From: Spirochaetales bacterium
Lineage (GTDB): Bacteria; Spirochaetota; Spirochaetia; JABEVK01
Direction of reading: 5' to 3'
Assembly: GCA_013043995.1 (NCBI GenBank)
Contig: JABEVL010000145.1
Location: 1 to 11,926 of the forward strand
Length of the DNA stretch: 11,926 nucleotides
Shown: in pieces, positions 4,804 through 11,146 of the stretch
Layout of the letters: each line of letters opens with the position of its first letter
Position numbering within the stretch: the stretch's first letter is position 1
The notes under the pieces: generated by a model
Databases searched by the model: none
What the model saw: the letters and a program-made list of their open reading frames with translations, nothing else
What the model was told of the DNA's origin: nothing
Made by a program: the position numbers and the translations under genes

Positions 4804-6699
4804 GTGGAACCCGATATTTTGAACTTTGCTCCTGAAGTTCAACCCCCTTTGTCCCATTCCCAACCGGTTTGGAAAGTTCTCATCGCTGACGACGAACCCT
4901 CTGTTCACCTCGTCACCAAACTGGCTCTTGGCGATTTTATTTTTGAAGGCCGACGTCTGGAACTTCTTTCAGCCTATGGCGAAGACGACGTTCGGAGCCT
5001 CTTGGTTCAAAACCCTGACATCGCCCTGATCCTTTTGGACGTTGTCATGGACACTTCAACCTCCGGATTTGATCTGGTTCGCTACATCAGGAATGAACTC
5101 GGCAATAAGAGCGTGCGGATCATCATGCGGACGGGGCAGTCCGGCAGTTCACCCGAAGATAGCGTCATCATCAACTACGACATTAACGATTTTAAGGATA
5201 AGACAGAGCTGACTGTCGCAAAACTTCGCACGACTCTGATTTCCTCTCTTAGAACTTACAATCACCTTCAAATAATTGCGGCCGAACAAGCCAAACTTGC
5301 ACAGAGTAAAGCCTACCTCCGAGATATTCTGAATGGTCTTGAGACCGTCTTGATCACCGTTGATGCCCAGCTCAGAGTAGGCGTTTGGAACCACCCTGCC
5401 GAAGTCTGGTCGGGAATCTCCTCCGAAAAGGCCGTAGGACAAGAGCTTTTTGTGGTGGCTCCTTGGTTGGAACCGCTTGGTACCCTTTTTCAGGAGGTGC
5501 TTTCCAGTGGACGCAGCGACAGCAGACGGGACGTTCCTATTTCTTTGCCCACGGCTCCAGGTTTTGTTCGCATGTCTGTCCATCCGCTAGTCACTCCCGG
5601 GGGCCAAGAAATGGTCATTCATCTTGAAGACGTGACGGTTTCCCACCGCCACGAAGAGCAGGCCCTACGTCATGAGCGGATGGGAGTTTTCAGCACCCTG
5701 GCTGAAGGTTTTGGGAGTGAACTTCAGGCCATCATTGCCGAACTCAAAACAGAACTTCCGGCATTTGCCCATGGGGTCGTGCGCCTCGAAGCTTTAACAC
5801 GCCGTCTTCCAGTAGCAATTCCATCCACTCCCTCGCCACGGCGTGCTCTAGATTGGAACCAGTTCATCCACGATCTGGCCCCCAAAAGTCCGGCTCAAAT
5901 ATACTTTGCCTTGCAGGCCGAACCCGTGTTGGTTTGGTCCAGCGAGAACGAACTCCGTGATATTTGCTCCCGTATTTTTGATGCAAGTGCCGAGGGGACG
6001 GTCATCAAAATCTTTTTTGACAAAACAAGTCCAGGCGACCTGCCCCTGCGCCTCCTGTCAGAAGCTGACAACCGGCGTTTTTGGCGGCTCCGAGCCGAGG
6101 TGCATCCTTCAGATTCAGAGCAGACCCAACTTTGGTCCATCGACCTTACCTCGGTTTACAACATTACAGACGCACTTGGGGGATTTGTCGACGTGGTTCC
6201 CCAAGCCCAAGAAGGCTTTACGGTTTATGTGTGGTTACCGGAGCCCCCTTCCCCAGAACAAGGCGGTCGCACCCCGGTCTGGCAGGATACAGGTTTGATT
6301 CTTGTGTGCGATGACGAAACGATGATGCTTCAGGTTGCCTCCAGTATTCTTAAACGCTTCGGCTACAGTGTTCTGACCGCCCCCGATGGCCCCTCGGCTC
6401 TCGCTATCATCAACGAAAAAAAATCCGTTTTGAAACTGGTAATTCTGGACCTCTTGCTCCCGGGTGTCAGTGGCTTGGAGATTTTCCGCCAGATCCGCAA
6501 AATTTCTCTCGATCTTCCTGTTCTTTTGTCCTCAGGTTTTGGCAGGAGCGATTCTGTTGATTTAGCCCTCTCTGAAGGAGTTACGGGTTTTCTTCAAAAA
6601 CCCTTCGGTTTGGAAAAACTTGCTCAGACCCTACAGTCAATTTTTGCAACCGCCGAAGCAAAAAAAAATCTCTCTCATTCAGCTAAGGAGTTCTCATGA
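4804..6699 (+). CDS. REC-PAS-degenerate histidine kinase-REC signalling protein
   Basis: The 631-residue product has no membrane segment or signal peptide, so it is cytoplasmic. An N-terminal receiver (about 23-150) has the acidic pocket D29/D30 and phospho-acceptor D79 (LILLDVVMD), and resembles the receivers found with DUF3369, with its RTGQ and YDINDFKDKTEL features. A PAS-like domain covers about 171-280. Next is a histidine-kinase core that looks inactive: the dimerisation helix reads LAEGFGSEL (299-307) where active relatives have LAHDFNNLL, so the phospho-acceptor His is Glu301; the ATP domain lacks the N-box Asn and glycine boxes but keeps the SVYNITDALGG (450-460) and terminal VYVWLP remnants. 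A C-terminal receiver (about 497-615) has D503/D504, D549, S576/S577 and K599. The start is GTG with an in-frame stop at 4792 and no spaced ribosome binding site. It probably acts as a phospho-dependent scaffold or sensor; the output is unknown. Confidence 0.87.
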   Translation: MEPDILNFAPEVQPPLSHSQPVWKVLIADDEPSVHLVTKLALGDFIFEGRRLELLSAYGEDDVRSLLVQNPDIALILLDVVMDTSTSGFDLVRYIRNELGNKSVRIIMRTGQSGSSPEDSVIINYDINDFKDKTELTVAKLRTTLISSLRTYNHLQIIAAEQAKLAQSKAYLRDILNGLETVLITVDAQLRVGVWNHPAEVWSGISSEKAVGQELFVVAPWLEPLGTLFQEVLSSGRSDSRRDVPISLPTAPGFVRMSVHPLVTPGGQEMVIHLEDVTVSHRHEEQALRHERMGVFSTLAEGFGSELQAIIAELKTELPAFAHGVVRLEALTRRLPVAIPSTPSPRRALDWNQFIHDLAPKSPAQIYFALQAEPVLVWSSENELRDICSRIFDASAEGTVIKIFFDKTSPGDLPLRLLSEADNRRFWRLRAEVHPSDSEQTQLWSIDLTSVYNITDALGGFVDVVPQAQEGFTVYVWLPEPPSPEQGGRTPVWQDTGLILVCDDETMMLQVASSILKRFGYSVLTAPDGPSALAIINEKKSVLKLVILDLLLPGVSGLEIFRQIRKISLDLPVLLSSGFGRSDSVDLALSEGVTGFLQKPFGLEKLAQTLQSIFATAEAKKNLSHSAKEFS

Positions 6700-7223
6700 C
6701 TCATTCCTCTTCCCAACCGCCGGCTTTTCGGGCCCGGATAGCTCCTAAAGTGATCGAGGCTCTGCAACTTTCTGACGGAGACACCGTTTTTGACGTTGGT
6801 TCGGGCGATGGTTTTTACTCTTCGGCCTTTGCTTTGAAAGCCAAAAGCGTGTGGTCGTTCGACGAAAGAATGCACGTCTTTGAAGGGGATTATTACCGTC
6901 AGGACAAAATTCAAACAGTTGCGGGAAACTTCTGCACCTGGATCGACGTTCACGGTTTTGCGGGCGCCACGCAGGTTTTCTTTTCCAATTCGTTCCATGA
7001 TATGACTTGTCAAGAAAAAATTCTCAAAAAAATCTCACAGACACTCCCCGCCGGTTGTTTTTTGAACCTTGTCGAGTTTCACCTTGCCACCAACTTCGGT
7101 CCCCCTCGAGAGATTCGATTCAGCCCTGACCAGCTGAAATCCAAGGTCGAAGAATACGGTCTAAAACTCGAGTCTCAACTCGACCTGGAAACGCACTACT
7201 TTCACCGCTACAAAAAGGTCTAA
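6696..7223 (+). CDS. class I SAM-dependent methyltransferase, substrate unknown
   Basis: The 175-residue product has a Rossmann-type methyltransferase core. Motif I VFDVGSGDGFYS is at residues 31-42, an acidic residue follows strand 2 (SFDERM, 54-59), and a motif-IV-like segment near 90-97 (VFFSNSFHDM) is followed by helix EKILKKISQTL and strand FLNLVEF. The pattern is of the UbiE/Methyltransf_11 or 25 type, which act on small molecules, so the sequence does not give the substrate. Its ATG overlaps the stop of the signalling gene as ATGA (6696-6699), with AAGGAG at 6685-6690 five bases upstream, so translation is probably coupled. rsmD follows after 7 nt. The overlap hints at a functional link with the signalling protein, but this is only inference. 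Confidence 0.82.
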   Translation: MTHSSSQPPAFRARIAPKVIEALQLSDGDTVFDVGSGDGFYSSAFALKAKSVWSFDERMHVFEGDYYRQDKIQTVAGNFCTWIDVHGFAGATQVFFSNSFHDMTCQEKILKKISQTLPAGCFLNLVEFHLATNFGPPREIRFSPDQLKSKVEEYGLKLESQLDLETHYFHRYKKV

Positions 7224-7230
7224 AGGAAGC

Positions 7231-7764
7231 ATGAGGATTACTGGAGGCCAATACCGAGGCAGAACTGTTTTTTGTCCCAAAGGAGAGATTCGTCCTGCCA
7301 TGGACCGAATGCGGACGAGCCTTTTCTCGATTTTGGGCTCATTGGACGGCTTAAGCTTTCTTGACCTTTTTAGCGGTTCAGGACTTGTGGCCATTGAAGC
7401 CGCCAGCAGAGGAGCATTGGAGCTTGACCTTGTTGAAAAAGACTTCGGGAAAAAAGCAACCATCCTCAGGAACCTCTCCTGGGTCGAACAGACGGCCCGT
7501 TTGCACATGGCTGATGTCCGTGTTTTTTTGAAACGCGCCGAGCGCCGTTGGGACTTGATCTACGCTGACCCCCCCTTTCCCATGGAGGGCAAACTTGAAA
7601 TCCTCGAACTCGTGGACAAAAAAGGCTTACTCTCTCCTGGGGGGAGCCTTTTGATGCACTACCCAGGAGAAGAAACCTACCCCGAAAAGGTTGGGGCACT
7701 CAATCGCTATGACTTTCGTACCTATGGTCGCAGTCACGTTGTTTTCTACAAAACTGAAGACTGA
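7231..7764 (+). CDS. rsmD: 16S rRNA (guanine966-N2)-methyltransferase RsmD
   Basis: The 177-residue product matches the RsmD family (E. coli 198 residues), which methylates N2 of G966 in 16S rRNA using S-adenosylmethionine on assembled small-subunit intermediates. The N-terminus MRITGGQYRGR is the family start. RPAMDRMRTSLFSIL (21-35) corresponds to the RPT-DRVRE-LFNIL signature, FLDLFSGSGLVAIEA (43-57) is motif I, LVEKD (67-71) is the acidic loop, and DPPF (113-116) is the catalytic motif IV of amino-nitrogen methyltransferases. Upstream AAGGAAG (7223-7229) supports the ATG at 7231. The gene sits 7 nt after another methyltransferase. In many bacteria rsmD neighbours coaD; that gene is not here. 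Confidence 0.93.
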   Translation: MRITGGQYRGRTVFCPKGEIRPAMDRMRTSLFSILGSLDGLSFLDLFSGSGLVAIEAASRGALELDLVEKDFGKKATILRNLSWVEQTARLHMADVRVFLKRAERRWDLIYADPPFPMEGKLEILELVDKKGLLSPGGSLLMHYPGEETYPEKVGALNRYDFRTYGRSHVVFYKTED

Positions 7765-7771
7765 ACATTCC

Positions 7772-7800
7772 CAAGAAACTTCTTGAAGCTCTTTTCTTTC
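7772..7800 (+). terminator. weak possible terminator after rsmD
   Basis: CAAGA (7772-7776) pairs with TCTTG (7781-7785) around loop AACT. After AAGC comes a pyrimidine-rich run CTCTTTTCTTTC to 7800. The stem is AT-rich and the T-tract is interrupted, so termination would be inefficient. Confidence 0.25.
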
Positions 7801-7809
7801 AGGAAGCAG

Positions 7810-7815
7810 TAGAAT
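7810..7815 (+). promoter_or_regulatory. candidate -10 element for the nucleoside kinase gene
   Basis: TAGAAT matches TATAAT at 5 of 6 positions and ends 11 nt before the ATG at 7827. The only TTGA-type hexamer upstream (TTGAAG, 7783-7788) is 21 nt away, too far for a standard promoter. If it is used, the leader would be only about 4-6 nt. That would explain why no properly spaced Shine-Dalgarno precedes the gene: AGGAAG at 7801-7806 is 20 nt from the ATG. Confidence 0.33.
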
Positions 7816-7826
7816 AAGCTGGGTGT

Positions 7827-9470
7827 ATGTCGAATTTTTTTATTGAGCTTGGTGATTCCGTTTTATCTGTGGCACCAGGTACCCCTGTGGGACAGCTTTT
7901 TTCAACCAACCCCGAAGGCCCCTTTGCCCTCGGTGCCCTAGTCAATCGACGGCTTAAAAGCCTCCGTTATCCCCTTTCTATGAGCGCACGTATAGAACCG
8001 GTTTGGGCCGATTCATCCCTTGGACACAGGATCTACCGCAAAACACTGTGTTTTTTGCTGGAACTGGCGCGCAAGTCCACCTTTCCCGACGTCAAATTAC
8101 GAATCGGACCATCCTTGGGTAATGCGTACCTTTTTTTCAGCGAAAGCGGTCCTCTCGAGAAGGAACAGGTCCATCTTCTTTCCCAATCTCTCCGCCGCCT
8201 AGTTGACGCAGACCTCCCGATCATTCCTCATCGGCTCCCTTATTCAGAGGCCCTCAAACGCTTTGCCAGTGACGCCGAAGCCAGCCTTTTGATTGTTCAG
8301 AAAAACGAGGCCGAGGTACGATGTCTTGAATGTGCGGGGGCATGGGCCCTCGAACACTTTCCGCTGGCTCCTTCGGCGGGTTTGCTCCCCATTTTTGACC
8401 TGGAATGGACCAACGACGGGTTATTACTTAAATTTCCGGAGAAAAAATGGCCTCTGGTCTTGGCTCCTACCTTACCAAATCCCTTGCTCGTGGAAACAGC
8501 CAAAGAATACAAGAATCTGATCGAAATTTTGGGCATACCCACGGTGCCACGACTGAATGAAGTTGCGGCAAAACCCAAGGACGTCGCTCATTTTGTTCAG
8601 GTAGCTGAAACCCTTCAGGAAAAAAAGCTCGGTAAATTGGCCGACCGCATCGCTGACCGTGCCGGTGAGCTGAAGCTCATCCTGGTGGCTGGGCCCTCTT
8701 CGTCGGGAAAAACAACCTTCACAAAAAAACTTGCGGTGCATCTTCAGGCCGTAGGTTTTAAGCCACGGCTTTTAGGACTCGACGACTACTTTTTGGATCG
8801 CGACAAAACGCCGAAAGACGCCGACGGAAATTTCGACTTTGAGACCCTCAACGCTCTGGACGTTCCTTTACTCAATCAGCATCTGTTCGATCTCCTCGAA
8901 GGACGGACAGTTGAGACACCGAGTTACGACTTTAAGACAGGCACCCGTAAGCCCAAAGGGACTCCCCTGACTCTCGGCTCCCATGATATTTTGCTCATTG
9001 AGGGAATACACGGTCTCAATGACCAACTGACGCCGAGAGTACCTCGACACAAAAAGTTTAAGATTTACGTTTCGCCCCTCACGGCACTAGTTATTGATCA
9101 AAACACCCGAATTTCAACCACTGACAACCGATTGATCCGACGGATGGTCCGCGACTTTCAGTTTAGAGGTTATTCGGCTGTCCACACCCTTCACCAATGG
9201 CCTTCTGTTCGCCGCGGGGAGGACAAAAATATTTTTCCGTTTCAAGGCACCGCCGACGCCTCCTTCAACAGTTCGCTGGACTACGAGCTGGCTGTCTTGA
9301 CCGAAATTGCCGTTCCACTTTTGCGAACAGTGCCGCCCTCTGTCCCTGAATACACAGAAGCGTCCCTGCTATTATCTTTCCTGGATAACTTCATTCCGAT
9401 GCAGGACCTTGCGGTTCCCAGCTTCTCTATTTTAAGGGAGTTTGTGGGCCGAAGCGGTTTCAAGTACTGA
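7827..9470 (+). CDS. uridine kinase-like nucleoside kinase with N-terminal TGS/ThrRS-like domains
   Basis: The 547-residue product has the architecture of the large bacterial nucleoside kinases. A degenerate TGS-like domain covers about 1-60. A segment like the second additional domain of threonyl-tRNA synthetase covers about 61-240, with GHRIYRKTLCFLL (66-78) and PLAPSAGLLPIFDLEW (179-194), where the family usually has a GPLVPSTG-like run. The C-terminal P-loop kinase domain of the phosphoribulokinase/uridine kinase type starts at about 280: GPSSSGKTT (289-297) is the Walker A, D319/D320 in GLDDYFLDRD are the likely catalytic and substrate region, DILLIEGIHGLN (387-398) is the Walker B-like strand, and RRMVRDFQFRGYS (438-450) is the lid. 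It should phosphorylate a nucleoside, probably for pyrimidine salvage, but related enzymes differ in substrate. An in-frame TAA at 7815 makes ATG 7827 the first possible start. Confidence 0.9.
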   Translation: MSNFFIELGDSVLSVAPGTPVGQLFSTNPEGPFALGALVNRRLKSLRYPLSMSARIEPVWADSSLGHRIYRKTLCFLLELARKSTFPDVKLRIGPSLGNAYLFFSESGPLEKEQVHLLSQSLRRLVDADLPIIPHRLPYSEALKRFASDAEASLLIVQKNEAEVRCLECAGAWALEHFPLAPSAGLLPIFDLEWTNDGLLLKFPEKKWPLVLAPTLPNPLLVETAKEYKNLIEILGIPTVPRLNEVAAKPKDVAHFVQVAETLQEKKLGKLADRIADRAGELKLILVAGPSSSGKTTFTKKLAVHLQAVGFKPRLLGLDDYFLDRDKTPKDADGNFDFETLNALDVPLLNQHLFDLLEGRTVETPSYDFKTGTRKPKGTPLTLGSHDILLIEGIHGLNDQLTPRVPRHKKFKIYVSPLTALVIDQNTRISTTDNRLIRRMVRDFQFRGYSAVHTLHQWPSVRRGEDKNIFPFQGTADASFNSSLDYELAVLTEIAVPLLRTVPPSVPEYTEASLLLSFLDNFIPMQDLAVPSFSILREFVGRSGFKY

Positions 9471-9546
9471 GAATCCCAAAGCGGGCCTATGAGGAACCAA
9501 TAGAACAAAGCCTGTGAAAACATCCGCTTCGTTTAAAAATGTCGGT

Positions 9547-9573
9547 TAACCCGTCTGGAAAACTCTCCGATAC
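9547..9573 (+). promoter_or_regulatory. candidate sigma28 (FliA-type) promoter for motAB
   Basis: TAACCCGT (9547-9554), 11 nt, then TCCGATAC (9566-9573) can be compared with the sigma28 consensus TAAAGTTT-N11-GCCGATAA. The -10 core CCGATA is exact and the spacing is exact, while the -35 matches 4 of 8. Transcription would start near 9580. That is compatible with an ATG start at 9600 but would leave the ATG at 9582 with no leader. The position directly before a flagellar operon supports the call. Confidence 0.5.
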
Positions 9574-9599
9574 AGGAAGGTATGAAAGCGGGCAAAGGT

Positions 9600-10385
9600 A
9601 TGGACATCTCGACGATTGTCGGTCTGATCATCGGCATGGGCGGGATCGTTACGGGTTACATCATTGAGGGGGGCAACCCGGCAGCCCTTCTCGGCCTTTC
9701 GGCCTTTATTATCATCTTTGCAGGCGTCTCGGGTGCTATCATCGTATCCTTCGGTGTTAAAGACTTTCTGCGCTTGGGGACAATTCTCAGCGAGTCCTTC
9801 GCTCCCGCGAACGAAGCAAACGCCGAATTGGCCGGTCAGATCGTCGATCTTTCGGACAAAGCCCGCAAAGAAGGTCTTTTGTCTTTGGACGACATGGTCG
9901 AAGACATCGACGACCCTTTGTTTCGCAAAGGGATACGAATGGTCGTTGACGGCGTAGACCCCGAAGAGATTGAAAAACTGCTCGAGACAGATATGTCGAT
10001 CTACGAGGCCCGGAAAAAAGAAGAAGCAGAGATGTACGCCCAAGCGGGCGGTTTTGCACCTACGATGGGAATTATCGGAACGGTAACGGGACTTGTGCTC
10101 GTTCTCGGCAACCTTGCTGGCGACGTCGAACATCTCGGTCACGCCATCGCCGCCGCATTCATCGCGACGCTGTACGGTATTTCTTTGGCAAACGTCTTTG
10201 CCCTTCCTGTCGCCAACAAACTTAAGGGAAAAATCAAAAAAGAAAAACTTCGAATGGAAATGATCCTGACTGGTGTATTTGCGATTCACAAAGGTGAAAG
10301 CCCGCTCTTGGTCAAAGAAAAAATGATGTCCTATCTCGAGGAATCTGAACAAAAACTCCTGGATAAAGGCGGAGGGGATGACTAA
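9600..10385 (+). CDS. motA: flagellar stator protein MotA
   Basis: The 261-residue product (from ATG 9600) is the four-helix stator subunit that, with MotB, conducts ions and pushes on FliG to turn the flagellum. It starts with the usual MDISTIVGLIIG. Membrane segments are visible at about 3-22, 32-51, 152-171 and 182-204. The conserved prolines are present: P154 in GGFAPTMGIIGTVTGL and P203 in ALPVANKL, equivalent to P173 and P222 of E. coli MotA. The large charged cytoplasmic loop lies between segments two and three. An ATG at 9582 in the same frame would add MKAGKG; the family start and the predicted promoter favour 9600, while AGGAAGG at 9574-9580 is only 1 nt from 9582 and 19 nt from 9600, so the start is not settled. 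motB follows after 2 nt. Confidence 0.94.
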   Translation: MDISTIVGLIIGMGGIVTGYIIEGGNPAALLGLSAFIIIFAGVSGAIIVSFGVKDFLRLGTILSESFAPANEANAELAGQIVDLSDKARKEGLLSLDDMVEDIDDPLFRKGIRMVVDGVDPEEIEKLLETDMSIYEARKKEEAEMYAQAGGFAPTMGIIGTVTGLVLVLGNLAGDVEHLGHAIAAAFIATLYGISLANVFALPVANKLKGKIKKEKLRMEMILTGVFAIHKGESPLLVKEKMMSYLEESEQKLLDKGGGDD

Positions 10386-10387
10386 CC

Positions 10388-11146
10388 GTGGCGGGAAAAA
10401 AGTTTTCGACAAAAAGCAAACGAAGAACCAGTGAAGAGGGCCACGATAACGTCGAACGTTGGCTATTGACCTACGCCGACATGATCACGCTCCTCATGCT
10501 TTTTTTTATCGTTCTTTACGCTTTGTCACCGCACAAGCCTCTAATCAACCAGGACTTTGCGCAAACCTTTCAAACGATTTTTCAGGGTGCCAACCTAGGT
10601 TATATCATTCAGGAAAAGAACGCGAAAGGTACCAAAGGGATGATGCTGGAAGGGCGTCAACAGACCGACCCTTCAAAAACCTTGAGAGAAAAACGCAACA
10701 CCCTGATGACCGAACTGGAATACAGGTTGAGAAATATCATGCCTCAAAACCAGTACCAAATAAGTGAAATTCAGGACGGGGTCAGGATCACACTTTTTTC
10801 CAATACTTTTTTTGACCCAGGTAGTCCTGAAATTCATCCCGAGGCCGTCCCTTTTCTAGGCAAGGTAGCTGAGGCACTCAATGCACTGCCCAATGCGATC
10901 AGAATTGAAGGCCACACCGATGGCTCGGCGATCGAAGGGAACCACTTTGCCAAAGAATGGCAACTTTCAACGGAAAGGGCCCTTTCCGTCCTGAACCTAT
11001 TTTTGAGCTATGGATTTTCCGAAGACAAGGCTTCGGTTGCAGGTTACGGTTCTACGCGTCCTATCGCCACCGACGCAACACCCGAAGGCCAAGCGTTCAA
11101 TCGCCGTGTTGATCTGGTCGTGCTTTGGGATAAATCTCAGATGTGA
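10388..11146 (+). CDS. motB: flagellar stator protein MotB (OmpA-like peptidoglycan-binding)
   Basis: The 252-residue product anchors the stator to peptidoglycan. A short basic N-terminal tail is followed by one membrane helix, ERWLLTYADMITLLMLFF onward (23-46). D31 in TYAD is the ion-carrying aspartate equivalent to D32 of E. coli MotB. A linker with a plug-like segment follows, then an OmpA-like domain at about 130-248 with IEGHTDGS (173-180; D178), STERALSV (194-201), GYGSTRPIA (219-227) and NRRVDLVV (238-245), the peptidoglycan-contact signature. The start is GTG, 2 nt after the motA stop, with GGAGGGG at 10372-10378 inside motA, so the two are co-translated. The sequence alone does not tell whether the motor uses protons or sodium. 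The last 50 nt overlap the convergent transporter gene. Confidence 0.94.
   Translation: MAGKKFSTKSKRRTSEEGHDNVERWLLTYADMITLLMLFFIVLYALSPHKPLINQDFAQTFQTIFQGANLGYIIQEKNAKGTKGMMLEGRQQTDPSKTLREKRNTLMTELEYRLRNIMPQNQYQISEIQDGVRITLFSNTFFDPGSPEIHPEAVPFLGKVAEALNALPNAIRIEGHTDGSAIEGNHFAKEWQLSTERALSVLNLFLSYGFSEDKASVAGYGSTRPIATDATPEGQAFNRRVDLVVLWDKSQM

Noticed and set aside
5149..5583. A 144-residue minus-strand frame inside the signalling gene.
   Set aside because: It lies antisense to the receiver and PAS domains and shows no recognisable motif or start signals.
9546..10412. A 288-residue minus-strand reading frame opposite motA.
   Set aside because: It is exactly antisense to motA, a well-recognised gene, and its product is a Phe/Asp/Arg-rich string with no domain. 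Long antisense frames arise from codon bias.
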